From contig JAQFWX010000006.1 of the NCBI GenBank assembly GCA_027605045.1, forward strand, positions 496,001 to 560,000: a stretch of 64,000 bases of DNA. Reading direction: 5' to 3'. The notes under the pieces are model-generated. The model was not told the origin of the DNA, searched no databases, and was given only the letters and a program-made list of their open reading frames with translations. Origin of the DNA: Phallus indusiatus. Lineage: Eukaryota; Basidiomycota; Agaricomycetes; Phallales; Phallaceae. Made by a program: the position numbers and the translations under genes. Positions 1 to 13,604 of this stretch are shown here, piece after piece (the first letter of the stretch is position 1; every line of letters begins with the position of its first letter).

Positions 1-3000
1 ATTCACCATCGAAAAAATCTCTGAACTTGACGTCCTTTCGGGAATGGTAGAAAAAGCATCAACAAGGTCACTACCGACTCAAACAGCCCCAGCCAAAGCC
101 ATCATGATTATCAAGGGTATAAATCCCCCGATGCAAGTTTACAATGACAACGAGAAGATCTGGTCATCGTTTATCGACACATTTCAGGCTTTTATGAAGG
201 TAATGGATGGTGTTTCCGAGGTAACTCCATTAGCAAACATATATTCATCCTTCACTCAAGCCTTTTTTGAGATCAACGTATATCTGAAAGTAGCGTGGAA
301 TATTCTATCTATTATTCCAAAGGTAAAGAGCACGTTTTTTTTCTCACAGAACGAGCTAAATAATATTGGTATTGCAAGACTATTATCGCAAAACAAAACC
401 GCAATGACAAAGTCAAACAATTATGTGAAAGATTAAAAGATATCTACGAATACATTACGGACGCGGAAAGGCTTCACGAGCTTTTTGCTACGACCCAGTC
501 TGCAACTCGGTGGTCCATGATACTCTCCACGATTGTTCGGCAAACCATTGAATGTGCATATTTTATTCGAGCGTACAGCAAGGAAAACCCAGGTTCGGTG
601 TTTTTCTCGATATTATGCCATGATGGAATCAAATCTGATCTCCAAGCTCTAGTTAAAAACGTTATGAAAGGAATTAGCGGGAGTGTGGATGACAAGATCC
701 AAAGTTTTAACGACAAACTTGACCACTTCATGAAGGTTATGACGGATTCAATCAATCTCGAAATAGGTGTCGTAACACTTCGCGTATCTGAAAAAATTGT
801 TGAACTGAGTACGTTAATTATTGTCAAAGGCTATATGCTGTTGTCAAATCATTCACGATTTCCTTATAAGATGAATTAATACTGCTTGGAGAAATGCCCT
901 ACGATTCAGAGGCTGGATTTTTTCCCAGCAAAGAATGTCTACCCGGAACTCGTCAGACGTTGATCAATGAGATATTTGAATGGGTTAATGGCGATGCATC
1001 GTCGCAAATACTCGTACTGAGTGGACAAGCGGGGATAGGGAAGTCTGCAGTGGCACATACCATAGCTGGGATTCTCCAAAAGCAAAATCGACTGGGATCT
1101 ATGTTCTGTTTCAATAGAAGTTTTAAAAACCGGCGCGATTGTCTTTTCAGCACCATATCTCGCGACTTGGCCGACAGCGACACCCTTTGGCGGGAAGAAT
1201 TAGTGAAGGTTATTAACAGCAACTCTGCTGTTCGGAGGAAGAAAGATGTCAAAACACAATATGAAGAACTTATTCTCAAACCTTCGAAAAATGTGGTCAC
1301 TATCGGACCTGTAGTTATTGTCGTGGACGCGTTAGACGAGAGTGGAACCCGTAGTGAACGCGAGGAGATCCTGACATTTCTCTTCGAAAGATGGTCAGAG
1401 CTTCCCGAAAGCTATCGTATCATCATTACCACTCGTCCGGAACAGGACATTGAAGCTCAAATTCGAGAATTCAATATTCCATGTAAACGGATGGGTGATA
1501 TTGATGCGGAGGAAACGCGTCGTGATATTGAAGCCTATGTCTCGAAACGTCTGGATAAAATATCACCAAAGTTGGATGAGATAGATAAGGGTTGGCGCAG
1601 TGTATTGTCGACGCGTGCCGAGGGCCTTTTCCAATGGGCACAGACAGCCTGTCAATTCATTGATCCCACGGTGACACGTTCAAGACTGGTAGGGAAAAAA
1701 TGGGAAACCTGCATATCAAACTCGTCTTCGTCGTTATATGGATTATATCATCAAATTATATCAAGTCAATCAGAATTCCAGGACGTTGATTTTATTGAAG
1801 AGTTCAAGACGATCGTAGGCGCGATCATAACTGCGCGGGAACCTCTGTCGATCAATGCGTTGCAAAATATTTTCAACAGTATCGAAGATATCGAATCCAT
1901 ACTTGCCCCCTTTGGCTCTTTCTTCGTTGGCGTTCATAACACCTCTATTCCGGTGCAACCGGTTCACACCTCCTTGTTCGATTTTTTCGCCTCCAAACAA
2001 ATTGGCGAAGAAACCAATGAATACTACATCGACACCTCAAACCAAGGTCGGATGACTATGGGCTGTCTCAAACTGATGAATCAAAAGCTTCGCTTCAATA
2101 TATGTAACCTGGAGACATCACACCTGCGGAATTGCACATTACCCGGTTTCCATTCACGGGTCGAGAAAGCCATTCCGTTGCATTTGTCGTATTCGTGTCG
2201 TTTTTGGGGCTTTCATCTGCAATCGTCAGCACATAACGAGGAACTTGTTCGCGAGATTCGAAGATTAATGGATAATAAATTGTTGTATTATTTTGAGGTA
2301 CTCAGTTTATTGGCCGCGGTTGATCGAGGCTGCGTGACGATGCGAGAAATAATGAACTGGTGCAAAGTGAGTGTTTTTTTTACTTGTGACCTAATAAATG
2401 GCTGAACGAGGTGGTAGGATGGAGACGGAAATTTAGCTGCAGATGCTATGGACACATGGGAGTTTGGGTTTGATTTCGGAGACACGATGACGGAGAGCAC
2501 CCCGCACCTCTATCTCTCCTGTCTTCCCTTTACTCCCACCGATTCGTTTGTATCCAGACAATACCTTTTAAGGTATCCTCGATTGTTCACGTTTGACGTC
2601 GGCCAACCCATTAGTTCTACACACGAAAACGGTATCACGCAAAGGCATACTTCAGCCGGAACTCCTGTTGCGCTTGCTTTTTCTCCAAAAGGCAGATATA
2701 TCGCAACTGGATCAGACAGAGGTGATTTTTGGGTGTGGGACTATTTAACAGGGGACCGACTTGTGACAAAAATTCGTTCTGAATATGTGAATCATCGACA
2801 CCGTCCGTTCAACCACTGCCGTGGAGTCTCCAACGTCGTGTTTTCGCCTGATGGAGAATTGATTTACTGCTGTTTTTACGGTGGTGATATCCTGGTATGG
2901 AATATGATAACAATGTTGCCCACTATAGAGAAGTATAAGGAGGCCGGTGTGGATTGTCATTTTTGTACGATCTCTTCGGACGGGTGCTTTATAGTCTGGT

Positions 3001-5094
3001 GCACAAACAAGGACACACATGTATTCGATCGAAAAAGTCATCGGATTGTGGAAACGTTTAAGAGGCGTTTCACTTTTACTTCCGCCGCAATTTCACCCAA
3101 AGGAGACTGGATTGCCCTTTATCGGAACCCGAAAGATGATCAGTATCTTTACGTGCCAATTCCTATGAACTCGGAGTTTTCTCCTCGACGCAGTATACTC
3201 AGGATGCAGGGTGCCACGGATGTGCACATATGGAATACTCGGAACTATGACACGCTGGATGTCGTGTCCCGCCGTGGTGAAGGGGATCTGGCACTGACCG
3301 ACAACTACATTGCCTTTCAAAATATTAGTAGATCCATAGAGATTAGGGATTTAAGGAGAAACACTATCATCGAAATTAAATGTGAGACGCGGTCCCCGAG
3401 CTTTCACTTTTCCCCCGATGATCAATATCTCCTTTCTACCTCCCAAAACGTGTACTCGATTTGGAATGTATCTACGGGAGAATTGGTCAGTCAATCCCAT
3501 GTAGGCGACAGGATATTCTGCATGGGGTTTTCACATGATTCCCAATCAATTGCATTACGCACGCCTGATGGTGCAATTCACGTTCGAGAATGGGATAAAT
3601 CTACAGAGACCAGTCATTCGCGTGGCCCGGATATTCAAGGAATTCACGAAATTTGGCTACGGGGCGCATATCTTATCCTCAAGTATTGGAACACCTTCCA
3701 TAGATGTCACCTCCAAATCTCGGATATTGGGACAAACATGATTGTCTTTGACGTCGAACTCAGTGAATCCAATAGACTTGTCAGTGTTTCTCCTGATGAG
3801 AAAAATGTGCGTGTGGCATACGTCAATGCCAGGAGTGGACTCTGTCTCTGGGGTGAAGAAGGTGAGATAGTTGTATGCGGACCAGACTATCCATCTTTCG
3901 CACATTTGTGTTTGGGCAAATATCTTATTTTCACCGAACACGAGACTATCAAGATATGGGATATTCGCACCAGTGAGTAGATTCATGTTCCAATCAGTAC
4001 TTTATGTATATCAAACAGTTGAACTATTATTTCAGATCAAATAAAATCCGAGGTTCCTTCAAGTTGTTGTCTAATTATTATAAATGGCAGAGCAAATCCT
4101 CTTATTTCCGTGCGAGATACCCAATTCGCTATTTTAGAAGGAAATGAAGGGGGAGTTTGGGAATGCGAATCAGGCGACAAAGTTGCGCAAATCACGCTCA
4201 ATACAAGGTTCTTCTTTAACATGACACTGGTGTGTTCAGCCAGCGGGGAATACATCATATGCATGTCAGAGAAAGATGTCAACATCCTAGATGCATCAAC
4301 GGGAGCAAGGGTGGCCTTGATTCAATCCTCACGCCACGATACTGCAAGACGACTATCACCCAATGGGAAATATTTGACATGGACAAGCGACGACGAAGTG
4401 ATACTGCTCAACACGGACACTCGGGCTGGAGTATGGCTCAAAGAACCGTCGTTGCGCCAACCCATCGAAAAGTTATGGTTTTCAAATGATGTGAATTTTA
4501 TGATAACGGCATCGAATGCAGATATTGACAAAAAGACCGGGCTTTTAAACATCTGGGACATGCAATCCAAAAACACGATTATCAAGTCAATTCGGTATCC
4601 GTTCAACCCGGAGAATATAGAGAACCTAGTTCTGAGTAACAGATATCTCGCGGACTCAATTAGAAATTCTTCCCAGTGTTCTGTCTGGGACTTGGATACG
4701 TATGAGACCATGTCTACTCTGTACAGTGCTCCTCCAGTCACTGGCTCGGACGCCTCGGATGGTTCCGGCACTGAAGGGTGAGCTTAGTATTACATATATT
4801 CAATTTGGTTCGCTTTAAAAGACACTCAGAACACCGGTCTCGAACAAGACGGAGATATTGGATTATGCATTAATGGCCTGGAATAAAGCTTCGCTTCCCG
4901 CTTTCGCTCATATGGATAATGGATGGGTTTTGGGTTTGCAAGGTGAACTTTTGTTTTGGGTTCCAGAAAATAAAAGAAAGCAATTCTGGTTTCCATGCAT
5001 GATGCATATACCCCATCCAAACATCACAAAACTAAATTTTACAAATTTTGTACACGGTTCCAATTGGGCGAAATGTAGGTCAAGAGATGATTAA
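1..5094 (+). CDS. NLR1: NACHT-WD40 STAND receptor, 5' end outside window
   Basis: This is the 3' part of a large NLR-like STAND protein. Inferred exons are <1-220, 272-322, 379-592, 653-808, 871-2366, 2418-3972, 4036-4777 and 4830-5094, and all phases agree. The window opens after the C2-like domain, in the linker before the helical N-terminal region (positions 1-808). The NACHT exon shows Walker A GQAGIGKS near 1024, Walker B VVIVVDALDESG near 1312 and TTRPEQDI near 1426. The last three exons encode many degenerate WD40-like blades, ending in the LFWVP and FVHG signature seen in basidiomycete NACHT-WD40 proteins. Family knowledge: STAND NTPases sense a ligand through the WD40 propeller and activate an N-terminal effector by NTP-driven oligomerisation. 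The ligand is unknown. Intron 3973-4035 carries an in-frame stop, although the same segment is coding in NLR3. The 3' half and downstream flank closely match NLR4. No break is visible in the part present. Confidence 0.88.
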
Positions 5095-7800
5095 TGTGGC
5101 ACGGAACGTCGAACATATGTCATTCATATAAAGGCGTAATAGTACACAGACGGGTATGATTTGTAGTACTGAGAACGATTTGTAACTTACTTCCCACATT
5201 TTTGTACCGGATATGTCAAGTTGGAGAAGTATATTATTTATTATTTGACTTTAAATTTGTTTTCGAATAGCTCGTCAGAGAGTGCGGAATTATATACATG
5301 AATTTAGGAAACCTAATTTGAACGAAAATTCAAAAATTCTGCCGATGTCTCCCATTCGCCGCCGGTTGAGCGCGCTATCAGCGTATGGCGGCTGTCAAAG
5401 CATCAGTATCCACGAGAGTCTTCATAGATGTTATAACTGTATGTACCATGTAGTAATCGAGGATAATTGAATCCATCACTCGGGCCTAGTTATCGATCTG
5501 TGGTCAAACTGCGATTAGAAGAGCAAGTAAATATTGATGCATATCAAATGAACAGGCCTAGGATACCGACTATACATGTATTGGCAACCCATTACTGATC
5601 CGCGAAGAAATGTTGTATCCTTTATCAGAAGGTGTCAGGAGAAATTGAGTCTAATGTCGCCTTAAATACCCAGCGTTTACACCTGATGATTTCCGATGGC
5701 GTTGAGAAGATCTGTATATCCGTCTTGCTTCGGTTCATTTGATGAGATAAGCGAAGCGATGCACAAAGCTTTGGTGTCTTGACCAAAAGTCCACGTTATA
5801 CTGATTTCACCAATGAAATAGGCATGTTGAACATAACACGAGGGTAAGCTACATCATGTCGGTATTGATGCGAAGAGGTTCGTTTCTCGCAATTATGACA
5901 TCAGCCATTTACGGAAGTGAGAGTATACGGCGTTGTCCAAAGATACCAGCCATATAACAATCTTCACCCAAATCCATATTCTGATTTGAATATAATGACT
6001 GTATTCATGTAGTGACATCTGCGGTCAGAAAAGTATCGGTTTTAGTGGAAGAGCTAAGATCACAAAGCCGGGATGGCTTGAAGAGAGAGAAACGTACGAG
6101 CGACAAGTAGGATTTGGGTTATGTCGGATGGTTCTGGCAGTTTAACACTGCCCTCTTCGACCAAAATGGACCATCCATTTTCAAGACATCACCAGGACAT
6201 TGATAGACGGCTGTATAACGTTGGTGTTCGTCGCGAGCTTGGCCGATCGCTTTGGAGGGTACCACGTATCTCATGTATGGTCATTTGTTGTCGGTCCGAA
6301 TGTTGACTAGCGCTGAAGAAGCGGTTTGCGCATATGCATGTTTTGCTGTACAGCCAGAAGCCTTTACCAACTCATAGATGAGTAAGCATCCAAGAGATGA
6401 ACAAAAAGACAAACCCGCGTTATATTGCTGTGCTTGAATCCTTCTAGACACGGATGTGCTCACAACAGTACGACGGGATAAGGGCTGGGTGCAGTACAGT
6501 GAATGCCACGCGTCTTTAAGCAGTCTCAGCTGAACTGTTTGTGACCGCAGCGAATGAAGGGGGTGGGAATTATAATGCATTACTAGGGATAACTAAGCTT
6601 TATATAAGGTAGAAGACAGAGGTACATACATTGGCGATCTATCAAAATACTACTTGGCAAACTGAAAGAGAAGAGCGCTATTTCTTTCAGCGGAAGGCGA
6701 TGGTCGATGAGAGGTCTAAAGCGTTGAGTAGTTAAGGATTGTCCCTCCAGCCATGAGTGCATCCGTATTCGTTTTTGACCAGGTCCGCGTCGATGAAAGT
6801 TTTAGGACGATCTACGGATCCCAGTTGCTTGGGTTTGATCGACGCAAAACAGGCCCTGTCTTCTTCATTTCAAGACCATGTTGGAATGACTCCTTGACAT
6901 AGGCACGCTAACCGTAAGGAGCATTTAGGGCGAGGACGAAACATGAGGCCGTCTCCACCAGGCACCATTGCCAGTTCATGTTAGATCCGTCAGTTCTGTA
7001 TTTGGAAGAAGGGTGACGCATGTAGTGATAGTGCGTGATGACAACCACGACCAGGAAGGGGACGATCTCGAGAGGTGTGGATGTAGACCGAACTGTGATA
7101 ATGACACGGTCGTAGAGAACACAAATGAGAGCACCGCTGTCTCTGCTCCATTTCAATATGCGGAAAGAGGTGAGAAGCATAGGACCGAGTAATGACAGCG
7201 TAACAATGTACGCAAAAACGGGTGTGTATGAGACGCGCAAATTGCTAGTATCGGCGATAATGGAAGTCATCTACGGAAGAGTATTAGATGGAAAGCACGT
7301 TTGCTGTGGTACAGACTATTGAAAATATTGGCAACTTACAAACAGACCGTGGCCGTAAGCTACTCTGGGTTGGGTTATAGCCATCGTGTTTGGGTGCACA
7401 CTGCACGCTCAGACGGCTTCCGCGTTGATCAGGTTCAGAGCAACATCTGGCAAGGCTGACTAAAGGTTGACATTTGCCAATGATGGGGATATATTGCGCC
7501 TCAGAGGCGTAGACCTTGCAAAAAAGGATGAAAGACGAAGGCGCATGTGCATGAGGAACGACTCACGTTACAGACATCCTAGACATTTTGCAAAATATAG
7601 GAACCTGCAGCCAATGAGAATGCCGACTAGTAGCGTCTTCGTGAACATGCGTCTTCGTGAACATGCGCATTGATCCACCACTACGACCAGGCCTACCAAA
7701 ACTATAAATTCCCAAGCTGGTCGAAAAGTTTTGCGAAGAGCTTTCTTTGGCAACTGAGTTTGAATTCTGGGTGACAAGTCACTGTGACTTGCCGTGTAAT
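5095..7800 (+). repeat. Segmental duplicate A, matches about 39101-42060
   Basis: Same order and orientation as the NLR4 3' flank, with small indels. For example, about 100 bp near 40540-40640 are absent around 6470. High identity over roughly 2.5 kb indicates that NLR1 and NLR4 shared a duplication including their 3' flanks. Confidence 0.75.
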
Positions 7801-8049
7801 GGCCGGCTTACTTTTTGCTTACTTTCCTATTTAGCACCTGCGATGCTACCGTAGGAAGATTGCAAATTTATCCTGAGAATTATCTGAAAAGAAGCGAACA
7901 TTCAGAGGGTTTGCTGTGTCTTCACCGCCACAAAAGAAAAGCGAAATGTGTGAAATGATGGCAGATTGCGCTACCAGTAGAGGCATTCAAGCGCTGCTTT
8001 TGCCACTCATACTTATTACTCACTACATTCGCTGAGTGGTACTTTAATC
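5095..8049. other. Spacer 1: decayed duplicated DNA, no intact gene seen
   Basis: About 2.95 kb lie between NLR1 and NLR2. The first part (about 5095-7800) aligns by eye with the 3' flank of NLR4 (about 39101-42060). For example, the 62-codon open frames at 5282-5470 and 39283-39471 are nearly identical, but they look like shared non-coding DNA rather than a gene. The minus strand at 6908-7270 keeps a 120-codon hydrophobic frame with a motif like PFLVVVVITHYHYMRHPSSK. Related fragments occur at about 15000 and 41260 in other spacers, which suggests a decayed membrane-protein-like gene. The last 250 bp contain an ATTTAGCACCT block that also occurs near 42045 and may be the NLR2 promoter region. 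Confidence 0.5.
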
Positions 8050-11000
8050 ATGACCGACTCGACGAAAAATTCTTCGGAGGGTATAACAATACTCAGTAAG
8101 TAACTTTAGAGTTTCTCATTCAAAATTTCGCTTTTTTCATCACTTTTTTGCATTATTTAAGATCTCTGTTTGCTTAACCCCCCAACGAAATATGATACTC
8201 CGTTCAAGGTGGTGATTAAATGCGGCATAAAAGAAAACGAGACTCCGGAAGTTGAAGCTAGGAAAAAGGATCAGGATGATAACGTTCGCGTGGTTTGGAA
8301 CGAGCCTCTCATTTTGTATGTCAGAGCAACCTTTTTCAAATTCCATCTCGTATTCATGATTTAGTGTCGGTGATGTCAATGACGGTACTTGCTTGACTTT
8401 TATTGTCCGTAATAAACGATTCCCAAAGAACATTACAATTGGCTCGTGCGAACACAGGGCAATCGACCTGCTCGAAATGCAAAATAGCTCTGGTTAGTTA
8501 ATATCACCTGAAATTGCCCTAGTCTTATATTCACACAATCGCAGGTTTATGCAAATTAGACGTTGCCGAAGAATGTCAATTAACATTCAGCATCGAGAAG
8601 ATACCTGAGCTTGACGTCGTTTTGAGAGTGGTAGAACAGGCATCAGCAGGACTACTGCCGACCCGAAAAGCCCCAGCTGATGCCGCCAACAATCCCACAA
8701 CTCAAGCCTACGATGACAATGAAAAGACTTGGACATCATTTGTCGATACATTTCAAGCTTTTATGAAAGTGATGGATGGTGTTTCCGAGGTGATTTCTCT
8801 AGCAACCATATCTTCATTCTTCACTAAAGCTCTTTTTAGATAAACCTATATTTAAAAGTAGCGTGGAGTATTCTATCTATCATTCCAAAGGTAAAAGGAG
8901 TGGACATGACGAGTCATATATGTTGATTTTTTCCAGACAATTATTGCAAAAAAAAGCCGTGATGACAAAGTTAAACAGTTATGTGTAAAACTCAAGAACA
9001 TCTACGAATACATTATGGACGCGGAGCGGCTTCGCACGCTTACTGTGACCATGTCTACAACCCAGTCCGCAACGCAGTTTACAAATCCCTCTACGAGCCG
9101 ATGGTCTATGACACTTTCAGTGCTGGTTCGACAAACCATTGAGTGTGCCTATTTCATACAAGGATATGGCAACGAAAGGACAGGTTGTGATTCTCACTAT
9201 ATCATATAATCGTGAAACCGACATCTGATTTTGAAGCTTCAGTCAAAAATATAATTAAGGAAATCGGCGGGAGTATGGATGGCAAAATTCAAGATTTCAA
9301 CGACAAACTCGATCACCTTATGAATGCTATGAGGGATTCGATCAATCTTGAAACGAACATTGTAACGCTTCGCGTGCTTGAGGACACCAGTAAGCAAAGT
9401 AAATTTTTCGGGGTTATCATGTATCATTGATCTCGTTTCAAAGCTGGTTTAACTTTGCTCAATGATATGCCTTATGCTGGTGCTCTGCCTCTCCCCGGAA
9501 AAGGTTGCCTACTGGGAACTCGTCAATCGCTGATCGACAAAATATTAAAATGTATTAACGACGACGCATCGCCACAGGTCCTTGTCCTGAGTGGACAGGC
9601 AGGAGTAGGAAAGACAGCCGTAGCGCATACCATCGCTGGAATATTCAAGGAACAAAATAGACTTGGGTCCTTGTTCTGTTTCAGCAGGAGTTTCCCAAAC
9701 AGACGAAACTGTCTTTTCAGCACGATATCCCGCGACTTGGCAGATGGCGATACCTCCTGGCGAACAGAACTACTGAAAATTATTCCCGATACTGCGGTCA
9801 GGAGGAACGAGGATCCACAAACGCAATTTGAAAGACTTATTGTCGAGCCGTCGAAAAGCGTGGCGACCATTGGACCCGTAGTTGTCGTTGTGGACGCGTT
9901 AGATGAAAGTGGAAACCGTAATGAACGCAAGGATATTCTGGAGATTCTTTTCCACAAATGGTCTGAGCTTCCGAAGAATTATCGTATTATCGTGACCACT
10001 CGTCCAGAACAGGACATTGAGGCTGGATGTCAAAAATTCAATATTCCATGTCAACGGATGGGCGAGATCGATGCAGAAGAAACGCGTCGCGATATTCAAA
10101 CCTATGTCTCGAATTATCTTGCCCCAATATCATCAGTCCTGGGCAAGATAGACGGAGATTGGGACAGCGTGCTAGCCAAGCGTGCCGAAGGTCTTTTCCA
10201 GTGGGCGCAGACAGCCTGTCAATTCATTGATTCCACGGTGACACGTTCAAAACTGGTAGAGAAGAAATGGAAAACTTGCGTCTCAACCTCGTCTTCGTCA
10301 TTATATGGACTATATCACCAAATCATTTCAAGTCAAACTGAATGCCAAGACGCTGAATTTATCGAAGAATTTAAGACGATCGTAGGTGCAATCATAACTG
10401 CGCGGGAACCTCTCTCGATCAATGCGCTGCAAAATATCTTCAACGTTATTGAAGATATCGAGTCGATACTCACTCCATTTGGCTCTTTCTTTATGGGTGT
10501 TCATGACACGTCTATTCCAGTGCGACCGGTTCACACCTCCTTGTTCGATTTTTTCGCCTCCAAACAAATTGGCGAAGAAACGAATGAGTACTATATCGAC
10601 ATCTCAAACCAAACCGGGATGACACTAGCTTGTCTCAAATTGATGAATCGAATGCTCTGTTTCAATATCTGTCAGCTCGAGACATCACACCTGCGCAATC
10701 AAGATGTTCCCGGTCTCGGTTCACGTGTGGAAACAGCCATTCCGTTGCATTTGTCATACTCGTGTCTTTTTTGGGGCTTTCATCTCCAATCATCAACACA
10801 TAGTGAAGAACTTGTTCATGAAATCCGGAAATTAATGGACGACAAACTGTTGTATTATTTTGAGGTGCTCAGTTTACTGACTGCGGTTGATCGAGGCTGC
10901 GTGGCAATGCGAGAAATAGTGGACTGGTGCAAAGTGAGTAATTCTTTGCTCGTCGTTTATTCGATAGCTGAATGAGGTGGTAGGATGGAGACGACACTTT

Positions 11001-13604
11001 GGCTGCAGATGCTATGGATGCATGGGAGTTCGGGTTTAATTTTGGAGACGCGATGACAGAGAGCACTCCGCACCTTTATCTCTCCGCTCTTCCCTTTGCG
11101 CCTCGCGATTCATTTGTGTACAGAAAATACCTTACGAGGTTTCCTAAACTGTTCACATTTGACGTTGATCGACAACCTGTCGGTTCTTCACGCAAAATCG
11201 GTATAACGCAAAGACATACTTCAGCCGGAACTCCTGTGGCGCTTGCCCTTTCTCCAAAAGGCAGATATATCGCAACTGGATCCAACGAAGGTGAATTTTG
11301 GGTATGGAACTATGTAACAGGAGAACGACTTGTGAGCGAGGTTTATGATAAAGCTGGTCGACCTCCGAGACGAAATGTTACCGACGTCGTGTTTTCCCCG
11401 GATGGAGAATTGGCTTACTGTTGTTTGAGCTGCGGTGATATTGTCGTATGGTGTATGGCGACAAACGAAACAATCAGGGAGAATTATCAAGAGATAGCCG
11501 GTGCCACATGTGGATTTTGCACTATCTCCCAGGACGGGCGCTTCATAGTCTGGTGCAGAGGTATTGAGGAAGCACTTCTATTCGATCGCAAGACTCATCA
11601 AACTGTCAAAACCTTTCATAAAGAGCGTTTAAATTTTACTTCCGCCGCAATTTCGCCTAACGGAGACTGGATTGCTCTTTATCGGGCCCCTGCAGATGAT
11701 CACTATCTCCGTGTGCCGTCGGTTACGCGACGCCTCGGAGTAAGTGATGACATTGATGAGGTGGTTGTCCGTAAGCATGAGGTGCGGCAAGTCAGTGAGG
11801 TGCACATATGGAATACTCGGAACCACACGCTTGATGTCGTGTCCCGCTTTGCTGATGGACATCTCACACTGACTGACAGTTACATTGCCTTTAAAAATCA
11901 TGACTCAATAGAGATCAGGGATCTGCGGACGAACACCAAAGTTAGGCAGCTGCGCGATCCCTCTGTGCAGTGTTTTCACTTTTCTCCCGATGATCAATAT
12001 ATCCTTTCTAGTACCTACAACGGACCGTACTCGATTTGGAGCGTATCTACAGGAGAATTAATTAGTAATTCTTATGTGGACGGAACAACTCCAGCACGGT
12101 GTCTGGGATTCTCACACAATTCTAAATCAATTGCATTTTACGATCTCAATGGTGCAACTCATGTTCGACAATGGGATAAATCCATAAAGACCGGCGATTA
12201 CCGGTCCCGGGTCCATCACCCGTACGTTCGAAGAGTATCCAAGATTTGGCTACGGGGTGCATATCTCATTCTTCTTTATTGGATTTCTTCCAGTCGAGAC
12301 CTTAGGATTTCGGATATTACAACGAACACGATTGTCCTTGACGTCGAAAATATCGATGCTGTCAGTGTTTTTTCTGATAGAAAAAACGTATACGTGGCGT
12401 ACGCCACTTGGAGCAGACTCTATCTTTGGAACGAAAAAGAAAACGTTCAAATAGACGAATATGACTTCCTCTCGTCTTTCGAACTCAAACTCGTTTGCTC
12501 CGACAAATATCTTATTTTTGGTGCTAAAACAGTTGTCAAGATATGGGATAGTGATACCCGCCAGTTGCTTTGCAGTCCAATCTACCTTTCAACTTCAATG
12601 AAATTCCTTGTTTCCGTGCGAGAGGCCCGCTTCGCTGTCTCATATGGCAATGAGTTGGAAGTTCGTGAATGCATATCAGGTGACAAAGTGGCGCAATTTA
12701 CATTCGATTCAAAGTTCGTTCAATACACAATGGTTGCTTTTTCTGCCAGTGGGAGACATGTCATATGCATATCAGAGGAAGATATCGATATACTGGATGC
12801 ATCGACGGGAGCAAGGGTGACCTCGATTCCATGCTCACGCCATGATCCTGCAAGACGATTATCTCCCGATGGGAAGTACTTGACATGGACATACAACGAC
12901 GAAGTGATATTGCTTGACACGGACACTCAAGCTGGAGTATCGCTCAAGGGATCGTCGTTAGATCAGCCCATCAAAAAGTTATGGTTTTCAAATGATTTAA
13001 ATTTCATCATAACGGCATCGAATGCAGATATCAACAAAAGAACCGGGGTTTTAAATATTTGGAACATGCAATCCAGGAACATGATTGGGAAGCCAATTCG
13101 ATATCCGTTCAACCCGGAGAATATAGAGACTCTAGCTTTGAACAATGGACACCTGATAGATTCAGTTAGAAACTCTTTGCAATGTTCTGTCTGGGATTTG
13201 GATACGTATGAGATCATGTCGGTTCTGTACAGTGCTCCTGCAGTCACTGACTCGGACGCCGATGGTACCGGCGTAGAAGGGTAAGTTTAGTATCACATAT
13301 ATTTATTCAATTTGGTTTGCTCAAAGAGACACTTAGAAAACTGGTTTACAACAAGACGGAGATATTAGATTACGCATTATCAGCCTGGAAAAACGCCTCG
13401 CTTCCCGCTTTCGCCCATATGGATAATGGATGGGTTTTGGGTTTGCAAGGTGAAATTTTGTTTTGGGTTCCAGAAAATAGAAGAAAGCACTTCTGGTTTC
13501 CGTGCATGATGCATATACCTCATGAAAACATCACGAAACTAAATTTTACACACTTCGTACACGGTTTTAGTTGGACAAAATGTGGATTTAGAAACGATCA
13601 ATAA
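8050..13604 (+). CDS. NLR2: C2-like/helical/NACHT/WD40 STAND receptor, complete
   Basis: This looks like a complete NLR-like gene. Inferred exons are 8050-8095, 8162-8315, 8365-8492, 8545-8789, 8840-8890, 8937-9183, 9237-9389, 9444-10933, 10984-13280 and 13337-13604. They sum to 5079 nt (1692 aa) with consistent phases and GT-AG borders. Residues about 15-150 form a C2-like beta domain, including the VVWNEPLI strand. Residues about 150-340 are a helical Goodbye-like region with an ECAYFI patch. The NACHT follows, with Walker A GQAGVGKT near residue 392 and Walker B VVVVDALDESG near 488. WD40-like blades run from about residue 840 to the end. Unlike NLR1, NLR4 and NLR5, the WD40 part is one uninterrupted 2.3-kb exon. 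NLR2 is the most diverged WD40 sequence of the five. The likely role is a cytosolic receptor in non-self recognition or programmed cell death; this is inferred from the family, and the ligand is unknown. Confidence 0.9.

Noticed and set aside
474..827. Minus-strand open frames over NLR exons (e.g. 474-827, 9523-9957, 21764-22306, 38463-38777)
   Set aside because: They recur at the same places in every NLR copy, antisense to conserved coding exons, with no splice sites or family features. They reflect codon bias of the real genes.
5282..5470. Conserved 62-codon frame duplicated at 39283-39471
   Set aside because: Conservation extends evenly into surrounding non-coding DNA, as expected for a segmental duplicate, with no start context or domain.
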